Both the position numbers and the translations under genes were made by a program. Shown here one piece after another: positions 10,866 to 20,959 of a stretch of 64,000 nt of DNA. The DNA is from Certhia americana (Eukaryota > Chordata > Aves > Passeriformes > Certhiidae): positions 13,799,769-13,863,768 of the forward strand of contig JAGMWU010000027.1 in the NCBI GenBank assembly GCA_018697195.1, written 5' to 3'. The notes under the pieces were generated by a model, which saw only the letters and a list, made by a program, of their open reading frames with translations, was not told the origin of the DNA and made no database searches. Position 1 is the first letter of the stretch. Each line of letters begins with the position of its first letter.

Positions 10866-11475
10866 GAACAGCTCTGGCTGGATTTGCCTCCCATGGGCTG
10901 CCTGACAGGGATAGCTGACGTGGGCATGTCGAGGGCTGCTTCTCATCTGCCTCTGTAGCACTGGGGCTCTGGGCTTCCCTTCCTTTGGAAAAGAACTGTC
11001 TGTCTTTCCAGGTACCCATGGCCAAAATTGGTACTGCCCCTAAAAAAATCCCTATGTGAAGGGTTTCTCTCAGACTAAAGCTGCCAGGACAGACAGCTCT
11101 GGCTGGCCCTGAACTCTGCTGGTCACCTCTCATCTGTACCTGAAATACCAGGGCTCTGTTCTTCTTTCCTATTGTCAAGGGGCCGCGGCCAAAATAGGAT
11201 CTGGCCTCTGAAATTCTCTCTATCGAAGGATTGTTCACAGATAAAATCTGTCAGGAGAGACAGGTCTGGATGGCTTGGCCTTGCAAGGGCTGTCTCATCA
11301 AACAAACACTGGGACTCAGTGCTCTCCTTCCAGTGGAAATTGTCCTTCTTGTTAAGGTGTCCATGGCCAAAATTGGGATTCTACCTCCAAAATTCCATCT
11401 ATCCAAGAATTGCACCCAGCCAAAAGCTGCCAGGACAGACAGGTTTGGATAGTCTTGACATTGGTGATTTGCTTA
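10866..11475 (+). repeat. ~188-bp satellite, second block
   Basis: The landmark recurs at about 11,016, 11,170 and 11,358 (spacings 154 and 188), continuing the array seen before 10,190. Confidence 0.8.
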
Positions 11476-11740
11476 GACTATGAGCTGAATGTTTTCACTT
11501 TACAACACCTTGGAGAGGGCCCAGAGATCTCCCAAGTTGGGGTTTGGAGGCCTCAGGCACATGACCACTATACAGGGACAAAGGAGCTCTGTGCTCTGTG
11601 GGGTGGAGACTGAGGACAGTGGAGGAGAGCCCTGGGAGGAATTGAAGGGTGGTGTCAGAGATGGTGGTAATGACTTAAATTTTGGTTTTCGTGTTTTTCA
11701 GACACTCTACTGCCATGGCTTGTGGCTCTGAGCCTCATGT
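11476..11740. other. No gene recognised
   Basis: Single-copy-looking sequence follows the satellite. I see no exon, repeat unit or LTR edge here. Confidence 0.35.
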
Positions 11741-12110
11741 GAGGTGTTGGTAAGTTCTCTTTGCCACTGAGTTGGGCAGGGCAATCCTTTTCCAGGCTGA
11801 GAACAAGGGACAGCGTTGCAGCTTTGGACCAAAAAAGTGCAAAAAATGGCAAATTGAAAAGAGCAAACTGGGACGATGGGACATCAAGATCTGAAGCTGT
11901 GGTTGGACAATTGAACCAATAAGTAAATAGACCAAAACTTATGGGGGTGTGAAAGCTCATGACCGGTCATCCATCTTGGGTCCATCTGGGGTGTAACCAC
12001 AGCCGGGCTCTTGTACTGCTCCAGGTGTATCCTTTCAAAGGCCTTATATAAATACCTACTTTATTCCTTTAACACTGTCTAGCCTCTGTTCCAGGTCAAC
12101 ATTTCACAGG
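11741..12110 (+). mobile_element. Probable solo LTR, ERV1-like
   Basis: A CCATCTTGGGTCCATCTGGGG segment is followed by CTTATATAAATACC (about 12,045) and a short 3' part ending CAACATTTCACA (about 12,110). That order fits a gammaretrovirus-type LTR on the plus strand. The left edge near TGTTGGTAAG is approximate. Confidence 0.45.
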
Positions 12111-13532
12111 CATCAGCGAATCCTTTTGACATAAAAGAAAACAGCTGGAGAAAGAAAAAAATTAATGCCAAATGCAGCTGGGGAGGCCCAGAGTGGACAG
12201 GAGGAGAAAGGAATTTCCGTGCCAGGGCAGGGCTGTTGTGCAACACGTCCCCCAGAAGGAGTCTGGAGCAGCCCAAGGCTCTGTGTGTGCAGGCAGAGGC
12301 AGGCAGGACGCAGAGCTGTCAGCAAAGACAAGGCCCAGCCAGGTGGGGCAGCCGGGGGATGAGGACAGCCTGCAGGGACAGAGGCACAGGGTAGGGACAC
12401 TGTAGGACAGCCTGGGCTGCAGAGGGCACAGGCATGTGCAGCAGCTGCAAGGCCCTGACAGAGCCAACTCCTGCAGCACTTTGGCCATGGCTGCTGTCCC
12501 TGGGCCTGAGGCCAGCAGGGCACAAGTGACCCTGGCAGCCCTGGGGCCTCATTGCCTCCTTGTCCCTGCTCAGCAGGCTGGCAGGGGCTGCCTCATGGTC
12601 CTGCCATTGGCATTGCACATCCCCACATGCCAGTGCCCTGGGAAGAGCCCTGAGCACTGAGGGAGGGACAGGATCTGCCTTGCCAGGGTCTGGGGCTCAG
12701 GCTTTGGCCCGTTGCATTCCTGAAACACATCCAGGTTTGCTCAGCACCAGAGACACCTTTCCCTTGTTTGTCCACCTCTGTCATCAGTGCCTGCAGTGTT
12801 CTGATCTACCTGAAACCTGGGGAAACTTCCTAAGTCCTGTCCCTCAGAAGAACCCATTAAAAGTTGAAAAAACTTTATTGTTTAAATTTAACTTTGAGTT
12901 CTTCAGAAGTTTTTAATCACACTCTGAGGGACTGAGTCTGATGTAAACAGCACAAAGCCCCAGAGGGTCATTAAAGTCCTGGTGCTGTGTCTGTGCTGAT
13001 GAGCTGGGCCAGGCTCCGGGCATCGAGGGCAATGCTGGCAACCAAGCAGAGCTTCACAAACACATTTCTCTGGCTGAGCAGCTCTTCTGCCAGCCCAGCA
13101 GGGCTGGGGCACTGCCTGCAGCCAGCAGAGGCATAGCACAGAGGCACAGAGAGCTTCCATCAGTCAGGGCTGGGAAGTTGCTCAAAAGAGACTGGGGCAC
13201 AATCACTGCCAGCCCTTGGCACAGGAACCTCTGGCTGCAGGACAATGTAGCTGCAGCTCCTGCAGAGTTCTCCTAAAACTGCACCATCCCAGTGCCTGCA
13301 GACTCTGTGAGTACATTCTCTGATTCTCTCTGGTGTTCAGCAGCCAGGGGTGCCCAGTGCTGTCCTGCACAGATGGGTCCTGCAGCTCAGGGCGCTGTGC
13401 TGGGGCAGGGACTCTGCTGCCTGCCAGAGACAGCTCTCAGCCAGCCCTGGCAGCTGCTCACAGCACTGGGGGACAAGGTCTGGGTGCAGGGAGGAAGCTG
13501 GTAAGGCTTGGGAGTGTTCTCCTGGTGTGGGG
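12111..13532. other. Unassigned GC-moderate sequence, no gene supported
   Basis: About 1.4 kb of non-satellite sequence with many CAGGCAGAG/CAGGGACAG-type words. Several open frames of 60-136 codons exist on both strands, but none shows a domain, a signal or consistent frame use. It may be host intergenic or an old repeat. Confidence 0.35.
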
Positions 13533-13861
13533 TGATGATTCCCCTTTCCCTCCACCCCCCCACAAGCTGCTAGCTCAGATTTAGGGGGATTTTGGAGAGG
13601 AGATCTTCAGGATAGGGAGAAGAGATTCAAAAGAGGCCCCTTACCTCAGGATGTATTCCAAAGCTTTATTCTCAATGAAGGGATCCCAGGAGGCAAGGGG
13701 GAGCACATGGAGGAAGAGGGGTTTTTATCTCTTTTGGGGTCAGGGTCAGATTACCTGGCCAAAGGCCATAGGTCAGAGTCAAGGGTCAGGTAAATCAGGC
13801 CAGGTTACAGTTTCTGGGGGAGGGGTTTTGGGGAGAGAGCATTCCCAAAAGGGATGCAACA
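13533..13861 (-). mobile_element. 3' LTR of provirus A
   Basis: It is 329 bp, with TGATGATTCCCC at the low end and GGGATGCAACA at the high end. AATAAA is on the minus strand (TTTATT at about 13,666). It matches 20,073-20,403 and the solo LTR at 40,586-40,920. Confidence 0.85.
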
Positions 13862-13876
13862 TCTCACCCTTTTTTG
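13862..13876 (-). other. Polypurine tract of provirus A
   Basis: CAAAAAAGGGTGAGA on the minus strand directly abuts the LTR start TGTTGCATCC, the expected place for plus-strand priming. Confidence 0.7.
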
Positions 13877-14162
13877 TTTAAGAAAGTTAAAGGAAAAACA
13901 CTGGGTTACATGGAGTGAGGATAACAAGAAATAGGGTTTTTCTCAAAGGGAAAACAAACATTTTTTAAACATGTTAAAAAGTCTCTGTTTCTGCCAGATG
14001 GAGTCCACACTTAGGAAGATTCCTTTTCTTCTCCCATCCGACGGCGTCTTCTCTTGGAGGCAGTAGCTACTTGCCTTTCATCTTCTTCTGCTGGAGCTGG
14101 GTTTTTGGGAATAAAAGGCTTTACCCACTTCTGGGGGATCCACCTAGGGCCTGAGGGAGTAG
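13877..14162 (-). pseudogene. pol: Out-of-frame integrase C-terminal tail and 3' untranslated part, provirus A
   Basis: After the integrase frame stops at 14,163, another minus-strand frame continues the protein with a WIPQKWVKP segment and a basic KRRRRRMG end (about 14,030-14,160). This points to a one-base deletion near 14,180. No env-like sequence follows before the polypurine tract. Confidence 0.6.
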
Positions 14163-14957
14163 CTACATACGCATACCACGACCCCAGGTCACGAGCTCAT
14201 AGGGACCCTTGGTTTCCCAAGTTTCTGGATCCCTAATCAAAACCAGTGGACGCTGAGACATTTTAAATGGGTTACCACTGTTAAAATGACGAATTACAGG
14301 TGGATTCATGTTTTCAAAAGAACAGTTCAGGAAATTGATGGTAAACATGGCTTTGCAGAGCTTCTGTTGTGGAGGCATCCCCACCATCATGCTGCTCTGT
14401 TTAGCCAAAACCTGTTTGAGCATCTGATGTGCTCGTTCAATCACAGCTTGGCCTGTGGGGGAGTGGGGGATGCCAGTTTTAGGCTCCACTCCCCACTGCT
14501 GGGCAAATTCCAGGAACTCCTTGGACGTGTATGCTGGGCCATTATCAGTTTTGATTTCTTTTGGGATCCCTAGCACTGAAAAAGCTTGCACTAGGTGTCG
14601 TTTAGCATGCACAGCATTCTCTCCTGCATGGGCAGAGGCATACATTGCACCTGAATGTGTGTCTATACTTACATGAACATATTTGAAGCAACCAAAACTA
14701 GGAATGTGTGTGATGTCTGTCTGCCACACCTCACAACTGCCAAGGCCTCTGGGATTAGTTCCTATACCCATTGATGGCATGACCTGGAACTGGCAATTGG
14801 GACAGGTGGCCACAATAGCTCGAGCCTGACTCCGTGTTAGCTGGAACTGACGGATCAGACCTGGCACATTTTGATGATATTGTTGGTGACTCAGTTTTGC
14901 CTGTTGGAAGATGTCAGGGAGACATGCTTTTTCAACTGGTGCAGCAAGGGAGTCTGC
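14163..14957 (-). pseudogene. pol: Integrase, provirus A
   Basis: Integrase joins the DNA copy of the element to the host chromosome. The N-terminal zinc-binding part (HQQYH ... CPNC) is read upstream of the first methionine, about 14,830-14,930. The catalytic core shows WQTDITH, KTDNGPAYTS and the acidic residue in GQAVIERAH, the D-D-E triad of a betaretrovirus-type enzyme. It continues the RNase H frame across a TAA at 14,958-14,960, so it was once part of one pol polyprotein. The C-terminal end is lost to a frameshift near 14,180. Confidence 0.88.
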
Positions 14958-16715
14958 TTAACGATTCCCCTCTGCGATTTCACCAGGAAGGTCTGAGTGT
15001 GATCGTACATGCATCACAAAGAACGGATGTTCTCGATGAGAAACCAAATAAATTAGCTTTGAGAGCAATCTGAAGAGATGCTCATTCTCAGTTTCTCTGA
15101 GCACAGCCTGCTCCGCTCTGGATACTATTCCAGCCACATATGCAGAGTCAGTCGCCGAGTTAAATGGTTCTGAGAACTTCTCAAAGGCTCTTACCACAGC
15201 TGCTGCTTCAGCTACCTGGGGAGACCCTTCTACAAACTCCACATCAGCTTTCCAATGCTGAGTTTGAGGATTTCTCCAAGTCATCACTGACTTGTGGGAA
15301 GCCCCAGATGCGTCCGTGAACACTGTGAGAGCTTTGAGTGGTCTCCAACTCCTTTTCTCACAAGGAATGAGGTGGAATTCCTCATTAAAAAGATTGTGGG
15401 ATGGGGCATGGACTGATATTTGTCCCCTGTAGCTGTCCAGAGATAATTGGAGATTGGCATTGCTCTGGAGCAAATGCTCAAACATCTCTTTGGTCAGTCT
15501 CTTTGGAGAGTTTCTTCCCTTCTCTGAGAATTTGACCGGAAGGTGAATACATGTAAAATCACAACCAGCCAGTTCACACAGCCTCATCATGGCTTTCTGA
15601 TTCAATTGAGCTATCAACTCTTGTGGCTCAGTGATGGTCTTGGATCTTTGGTGAGAGAGGAAGACCCACTCTATGATTAAAAGTGAATCTCTCTGCCCAT
15701 CGATCCATTGGTAAATCAGACCATGCAGGTGTGGCAGCTTTCCTAGCACAATGAAATGGAAAGGTATGCTTGATTCATACCTGTGAGCCTGTCTCTCTGA
15801 CAAGGCTTTCTGTACCTTTTCAATTGCTGTCTTCGCCTCTGGGGTCAGTTCCCTGGGGGAGACCAGCTCCCTCTCCCCTTTCAGTAATTTGAAAAGAGGG
15901 TCTAGATCCTCATTTGTGAGGCCTAGCCAGGGTCTTACCCAATTCAATGATCCACACAGGGAGTGGAGATCTGCTAGGGTTTTAGGATTACACTTGATTT
16001 CCAATTTCTGAGGAACAACGGTCCTCTCTGAAATTTGTAAGCCCAGGTACTTCCAAGGTGGCATCATTTGAACTTTGTCTTCCTGTAATTGAAATACAGC
16101 AGAGGTTAAAACTTTAACCACTAGGTCAAGCGTGTGTTGGAGTATGGAGTCCTTGGGGGCATACACCAGCACATCATCCATGTAGTGGAGGATGATGGCA
16201 TGCTGTCTCTCAGCTCGTACAGGTGACAGTAATGATGCTACGTACTGTTGGCATATGAAAGGCGAGGCTTTCAAACCCTGAGGCAGCACTTTCCAGTGAT
16301 GCCTCTTCATGGGGGCCTGGCGATTTAGGGTGGGAACTGAAAATGCAAACCTTATGGCATCTTCTGGGTGCAGAGGAATTTGGAAGAAACAATCTTTGAT
16401 ATCTAAAACGGCCAATTTCCAGTCTCGAGGGAGCATTGTTGGAGAGGGCATCCCTGGCTGGAGTGGTCCCATGTCCTCTATCATTTTGTTTATTTCTCTG
16501 AGATCATGGAGCAATCTCCACTTGTCCTTTCCCGGTTTCTTTATTACAAAGACTGGGAAATTCCAAGGGCTTGTTGTTTCTTCTAGGTGGCCTTGAGCCA
16601 CCTGCTCCTCTACAAGGTTTTCTAGCGCCTCGAGCTTTTCTTTGCTCAGTGGCCACTGTGCAACCCACTTTGGGGTGTCTTGTAACCATGTTAATTTGTG
16701 GGTAGCACGCGTCAC
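14958..16715 (-). CDS. pol: Reverse transcriptase-RNase H, provirus A
   Basis: A 585-codon open stretch holds the whole polymerase and RNase H. The polymerase shows KKPGKDKWRLLHDLR, VLDIKDCFFQIPLH, LPQGLKASP and the catalytic YMDD at 16,173-16,184. RNase H shows VFTDASG, the ATDSAYV block and a final HVRSHSDLPG. It is entered from the protease frame by a -1 frameshift at 16,730-16,736. It ends in a TAA where the reading should run on into integrase, which I take as a later nonsense change. The absence of other breaks over 1.7 kb is notable for this element. Confidence 0.9.
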   Translation of the reverse strand: MTRATHKLTWLQDTPKWVAQWPLSKEKLEALENLVEEQVAQGHLEETTSPWNFPVFVIKKPGKDKWRLLHDLREINKMIEDMGPLQPGMPSPTMLPRDWKLAVLDIKDCFFQIPLHPEDAIRFAFSVPTLNRQAPMKRHHWKVLPQGLKASPFICQQYVASLLSPVRAERQHAIILHYMDDVLVYAPKDSILQHTLDLVVKVLTSAVFQLQEDKVQMMPPWKYLGLQISERTVVPQKLEIKCNPKTLADLHSLCGSLNWVRPWLGLTNEDLDPLFKLLKGERELVSPRELTPEAKTAIEKVQKALSERQAHRYESSIPFHFIVLGKLPHLHGLIYQWIDGQRDSLLIIEWVFLSHQRSKTITEPQELIAQLNQKAMMRLCELAGCDFTCIHLPVKFSEKGRNSPKRLTKEMFEHLLQSNANLQLSLDSYRGQISVHAPSHNLFNEEFHLIPCEKRSWRPLKALTVFTDASGASHKSVMTWRNPQTQHWKADVEFVEGSPQVAEAAAVVRAFEKFSEPFNSATDSAYVAGIVSRAEQAVLRETENEHLFRLLSKLIYLVSHREHPFFVMHVRSHSDLPGEIAEGNR

Positions 16716-16729
16716 AGTGGCTACTTCTA

Positions 16730-16736
16730 AAAATCC
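16730..16736 (-). promoter_or_regulatory. Pro-pol ribosomal frameshift site GGATTTT
   Basis: Minus-strand GGATTTT is followed at once by the TAG that ends the protease frame (16,727-16,729). Shifting back one base leads directly into the pol frame. The mammary tumour virus pro-pol site is a close relative (established knowledge). Confidence 0.65.
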
Positions 16737-17570
16737 TGGGGTGTCTTAGGAATAACTAATTGGACACCCCACTGGGACATTGTGTCTCGGCCCCACAAGG
16801 GGGCTTTGTAATTTGCAATGAATGGACAAACACTTGCTATTTTTCCATCAGGTCCCTCAATTTGCACAATGTTTTTTGAGATTTTAGCCAATGTGATTCC
16901 TCCTATGCCCTGAAGTTTGCCTGCCACAGGTTGCAATTCCCAGTTCGATGGCCACTTGCTCTCTGGTAAATTGTGATGTCTGCGCCTGTATCTAAAACTC
17001 CCTCCACATGGAGGCGGTCTGACCCATTTGCTATATTGCATGCCATGGAAGGTTTGTCCTCTCCCACCACCTCTGCCCAGTAGACTTCCGGTGATTTTCC
17101 ATCTGCTACTATCTCTGCCGGAACAGGAATGGCTTGGGCAAGGATTTGCCCTTCTGCTAGGTAGAAAGGTGGGTGTTTGCAGTGTGCTAAGAGCATGAGG
17201 TTTGTTATCTTTCCCTTAATGGTCATGGGAACTACCTCAATCTCTTCTGGTGTGTGTGCCATGTCTCCAATGACAAAATACTCACTGTCCATTTCCATGT
17301 GGTTGACTGTCTGGTCCTGTGGGATGTTTGACAGGTCCACAGTAATTATTGTCCAATCAGTAGATCTGAAATTAAAACCTTTGTCAGTCACGAGCCTATG
17401 TCGGCCCCGTGGCTGCCAAAACTTGTTAGTTGAACATATAACAGTTTTGTTTTTTTCCTCCCCCACCCCTTCCCCCTTATCTGTTAAGAGAGAGGTATTA
17501 GCTGGTGGGGGACCCCGTCTATTTGTGTTCTCGCGCGTGACATTATTTATGACGGGGACGCGCTGAGAAG

Positions 17571-18251
17571 TTAGTTTTTTTGTTTGTTGGACTTCTTTTT
17601 CTGACTTTGACTCTGGTTCTTGTTCTGGGGGCAGGCTTTTGCAAAATGTCCAGGCTTTTTGCAGAGGTGGCATATGATGTGCCTCAGGTGATCTTGTGAT
17701 TGTGGTTGCTGCATTGCTTCAGGTCGCACCGGTGCTGCGGCCCTGGGATGAGGCAGTCCTGGGTTTCTTTCAGGTGCACTGAACAGCTCTGCTTTCCTGG
17801 TACAGGCTTCAATCATCTGAGCTAGGGTTGGTGATGGGTCCAGGCGAAAGCTAAGGACAATCCTACGACAGGTCTCATTAGCATTCCTCTGATCCATCTT
17901 TTTAATCAGCTCGGTCTGTATAGATGGTTGCTGGACTTGTTGCTCGACCTGTGTTCTTAAACGGTCTACGAACTGCAAAAAATTTTCAGAAGGAAATTGT
18001 TTGATATTTATGTAACTGCCTTGAATGTCTGTGGTGGGTAACTGGTAGAAAGTTTTTTCTGCAGTAATAGAAATTTTATATAATATTTGCTGTGATAGTA
18101 ATTGAGTTTGCTTTTCAGGACAATGTAATTCACCTTCACCACATAAGTGATCCAATGTCATATCATTATTGTCATTATCCTTAGTTGTATCAGGTGTTAG
18201 GTGAATGTCCTGTAATACTGTTTTTAATTTTTTTTCCAAATGCTTTCCCAT
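17571..18251 (-). CDS. gag: Gag: capsid C-terminus and nucleocapsid, provirus A
   Basis: The 226-codon frame includes the capsid major homology region (IKQFPSENFLQFVDRLR), a downstream helical part (IVLSFRLDPSPTLAQMI) and one clear zinc knuckle, CHLCKKPGHFAKAC, near 17,650-17,690. A basic tail rich in K, N and Q follows. It stops at the gag-pro slip site. Upstream gag is continued in other frames, so this is the 3' part of a broken gene. Confidence 0.88.
   Translation of the reverse strand: MGKHLEKKLKTVLQDIHLTPDTTKDNDNNDMTLDHLCGEGELHCPEKQTQLLSQQILYKISITAEKTFYQLPTTDIQGSYINIKQFPSENFLQFVDRLRTQVEQQVQQPSIQTELIKKMDQRNANETCRRIVLSFRLDPSPTLAQMIEACTRKAELFSAPERNPGLPHPRAAAPVRPEAMQQPQSQDHLRHIICHLCKKPGHFAKACPQNKNQSQSQKKKSNKQKN
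17574..17580 (-). promoter_or_regulatory. Gag-pro ribosomal frameshift site AAAAAAC
   Basis: Minus-strand A-AAA-AAC in the gag frame is followed directly by TAA (17,571-17,573), inside the overlap of gag and protease frames. This is the classical betaretroviral gag-pro slip heptamer. Confidence 0.8.
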
Positions 18252-19771
18252 AATTCATATTCTGAGGGTGTTAATAAACATCTGAATAAGTCTTTAATAT
18301 CAGTAGGTACTAATTCATTTGAACTGAATGTGGCAGTTATCATGCTTTTAAAAATTTGGCTATATCTGCCAAATTCTTTTGTATTTTGCATAGCTCTTTC
18401 TTATCTTGATAAAAAAATGGTTTATATTCTTTTCTACCATTTTTCTTGCCAAGATATACTACAGGTGCCACAAAGGGTATATTTTCATCAGATTCGGTTT
18501 GAGTTTCTGGAAGTTCTGTTGTGTGAAAGGTAGAAGGTAATGTACCACTGTGCATGCGGGTATGCAGTTGCATCTCAGGTCGCGATATAAATTGCTCCTG
18601 CGCTGCTGGTGTGAGCAAATCGCTGCACCCACCACAGCTGTGAGGGAGCGGGGGCCCCCATCCCCCCCGCCGCCCCTGGCCAAGGGTGGGCGGGGGCCAC
18701 CGCTCACCGTGCCGTGGGGTGGGGGGGCGGGGTGACTGCCTGCTGCGGTGCGGGGCGAGGGGGGGGGCCGCCATTCGTGGCTCAACCGTCGCCGTGCAGG
18801 GGCCGCGCCCCCCCTACATCCCCGTGGCTTGCGGCATGGGCACTGAGCGCACGCACCTGCGCCGGGTCACCACAGCACTTGCCGAATGTGGCCCGCCACC
18901 CTCCCCACCCACAGCTGCCTCGGGGTCGGGGCTGGAGAGGGGTGTTCCGTAATGTTCGCTGCCAGGGTAACGGGGGGAAAGCTAGGGGCGGAGGGGTGGG
19001 GTGGGTGATATGGGGTAGGGGCGGGGTTGTGGGAGAAGGGGTACGAGCGAGGGGCCGGGCTTTGAGAGAGAAACGGGTTATGAGGAAGAGACCCAGCCAT
19101 GTTCCCGGCGCCGTCTTTGTCATGCCGCGCCGTGTAAGAAGATGGCTCATCTGTGTCTCCGCTGGAAATAGAGAAGTGAGGAGGTAGAAAGCAGTTATTT
19201 AAAATGGATTTCTGCGGCTGGCTGTCGCATTTCGACTCCAATCAGTGCTTGCGTGCCTTTAAAAAAATTGGGATAAATTTCGGAGCTTTTTGGTCTCCAT
19301 TTTCAGCTTTTTCGGTCAATATTAGCCCAATATGATCCCAAAATGCGACAGAAGTGATATTTTCCCAGTTAGAATTTGGATATTCCGCAGACAACCAAGA
19401 GCTAAAATGTTTTAGTAGCTTCTTAGGGATTTTAAGATCTTTTAAAAGTGGTCTAAGCTGTATTAATAAACTCTTTTGTGGACAATAGGGTGTTGCTCCG
19501 ATGTTTCTGGTGTGTTTTGTTTAGATTGCAATTTGTCCAACTCTATAAACTTCTGAGCAAGATATAACAGAGAAACAGGACTTTTCTTCCCTCCCGCTTT
19601 CACCAGAGACCCGGGAAGGGACTGGGGGGTGCAGTACCGAACTCCCCGGCTCTTGGGCTGTGGGGGGAAGCTTGGCTGTCTGGGGTCCCCCCAGAGCTCA
19701 CAACCCTTCAAAAATTCGGGGTTCCCCTGGACCACGCCAGCGCCAGCGCCTTCAGGGGAAACAAACAACAA
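18252..19771 (-). pseudogene. gag: Gag: matrix, proline-rich linker and capsid N-terminus, provirus A
   Basis: This is gag in pieces. Near 19,250-19,480 several frames read a matrix-like helical segment (KIPKKLLKHFSSW, WENITSVAFWDH). A very GC-rich proline-coding stretch follows (18,600-19,150). At 18,340-18,500 a capsid start is visible (YKPFFYQDKKELCKIQK). Stops lie between these pieces. The GC-rich part differs sharply in composition from the rest of the element and may be an expanded linker or a foreign insert. The open frame at 19,463-19,771 overlaps the leader and may not be coding. Confidence 0.6.
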
Positions 19772-20053
19772 AAAAAAAAAACCTGTGCGGTTTACTCCGA
19801 GTGTGCTGGGTCCTAGTGCTCCACGGCAGCGAAAGGGTTGTTTGTTTTTGTTTTTTTTTTTTTTTTTTTCCTGTTTCTAGCTACAGAAGGCCCCTATCAA
19901 ACCGACCTGTATGGGTTCAGGCTACCGGTTCTTTCCCCAACAACCCACCAGCCGAGGAAAAAACCACTGGACTAGGAGTAGAGTAGGTGAACTGCCCAAA
20001 AAGCTTTTGAGATCTCAAAATATGAGACTCCAGCTTCTTACATGGGTCTGGAA

Positions 20054-20071
20054 ATACCAAGTTGGGCGCCA
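20054..20071 (-). other. Primer-binding site of provirus A, tRNA-Lys type
   Basis: TGGCGCCCAACTTGGTAT on the minus strand lies two bases from the LTR end. The first 11 bases match the lysine-1,2 tRNA primer site used by class II retroviruses. Confidence 0.75.
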
Positions 20072-20072
20072 A

Positions 20073-20403
20073 CTGAAGTTTTCCCCTTTCCCTCCTCCCC
20101 CCACAAGCTGCTAGCTCAGATTTAGGGAGTTTTGGGAGAGGAGATCTTCATGGATAGGGAGAAGAGATACAAAAGATGCTCCTTACCTCAGGTTATTCCA
20201 AAGCTTTATTTTTGAAGGGGTCCCAGAGGCCAAAGAGACCGAACAAGGAAGGGCATGGGTTTATCTAGGTTCTCTGTCCAAGACCAATAAGCTGGCACTG
20301 AGCCAATTGGCCAGAGACAGGGAGAAGGGTTGGGTCAAACTAAATGGTTTATAGGTGTTAGGGGGTTTTCTTGGGGTGAACCATCTCCCAGAGGGATACA
20401 ACA
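20073..20403 (-). mobile_element. 5' LTR of provirus A
   Basis: It is 331 bp, beginning TGAAGTTTTCCCC on the plus strand and ending GGGATACAACA, and matches the 3' LTR at 13,533. It runs straight into a family-2 LTR fragment with no shared duplication at the two ends of the provirus. Confidence 0.85.
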
Positions 20404-20698
20404 AACAGGTTCCAAAATCCCGGGGGAACACAGGAAGAGATGGTGGTGGGTCACTCCGAGCTGAGCTCCAGGTGAGGGATGGTGAGATCTCTCTGCAATC
20501 CAGAGCCGAGCAGTCCTGGCAGTTCCCTCCAGAGCAAAAACTGCCCAGAGTGAAGTGAAATCAGTGCCACCCTGTCTCTCACTTAGCTGCTTTCTTTGTC
20601 TTTCCCAAGCACCCACGAGTACTCTCGAGCACCCAGCAATCAGCTTCCTAGCAACTTCTGGGAAAAAATTCTATAAGAAAGCAACCCAACCCTCAACA
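20404..20698 (-). mobile_element. Family-2 LTR fragment
   Basis: It matches the U3 half of the family-2 LTR at 36,330-36,651, through TTCTATAAGAAAGCAACCCAACCCTCAACA. The other half is missing both here and at the far side of provirus A. Confidence 0.75.
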
Positions 20699-20835
20699 TT
20701 ATCTACCTTGAATTTTTTCCCATACTAATATGTTACATCAAATTTAAACTTTTAAAATATGTACATATATGCAGTACTTTAATTATATACATATATACAT
20801 GCAGCTACAGATACAAGCATGGTGTCTGGAATAGC
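20699..20835. other. Short AT-rich stretch, nothing recognised
   Basis: It lies between a family-2 LTR fragment and an integrase remnant, and may be the 3' end of the older ERVL copy. Confidence 0.3.
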
Positions 20836-20959
20836 TTACCCTAAAACAAGATCTCCTTGAGGTACGCATCGAGTCTCTCCATCCCTTTGCATCAACCACC
20901 AGGTGCAGCCCGGTTCCTGAGTGAAGACAACTCCACAGATGGGCTTGTCTTTGCTGGAG
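20836..20959 (-). pseudogene. pol: Integrase C-terminal remnant of another ERVL copy
   Basis: The minus-strand frame reads GVVFTQEPGCTWWLMQRDG and VPQGDLVLG, nearly the same as the integrase end of provirus B (21,836-21,960). It is cut off exactly at the 3' LTR of B, so a related ERVL copy lies directly downstream of B. Confidence 0.75.

Larger units (their letters stand above)
16727..17673 (-). pseudogene. pro: Pre-protease segment and protease, provirus A
   Basis: The frame from 17,673 to 16,903 overlaps the end of gag and encodes a region in the position of the betaretroviral dUTPase, ending in an AEGQILAQAIPVP-type stretch, followed by the aspartic protease active site VLDTGADITI. I see no canonical dUTPase catalytic motifs, so that identity is by position only. 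Just after the active site the reading shifts to a second frame (17,041-16,727) that carries the rest of the protease, including a GIGG segment and a WGRD block, up to the pro-pol slip site. The internal frameshift near 16,960 inactivates it. Confidence 0.8.
13533..20403 (-). mobile_element. Provirus A: betaretrovirus-like, env-less ERV
   Basis: In minus-strand order it reads 5' LTR (20,403-20,073), a lysine-type primer site, gag, a segment before protease, protease, RT-RNase H, integrase, a polypurine tract and the 3' LTR (13,861-13,533). No env lies between integrase and the 3' LTR. YMDD reverse transcriptase, a DTGA protease and separate gag/pro/pol frames are the class II (betaretrovirus) plan. 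It is broken by a stop between RNase H and integrase and by frameshifts. The flanks do not show a target duplication. Confidence 0.9.

Noticed and set aside
12113..12660. Overlapping frames of 75-136 codons, considered as a host exon
   Set aside because: Frames overlap on both strands, no splice-site pattern or family motif is seen, and hydrophobic runs come from CTG/CTGC-rich composition.
17177..17566. Plus-strand frame of 129 codons over the protease region of provirus A
   Set aside because: It is a shadow of the well-supported minus-strand frame that contains the DTGA active site.
18686..19187. Plus-strand frames in the GC-rich gag linker
   Set aside because: They are antisense shadows of the proline-rich stretch of provirus A.
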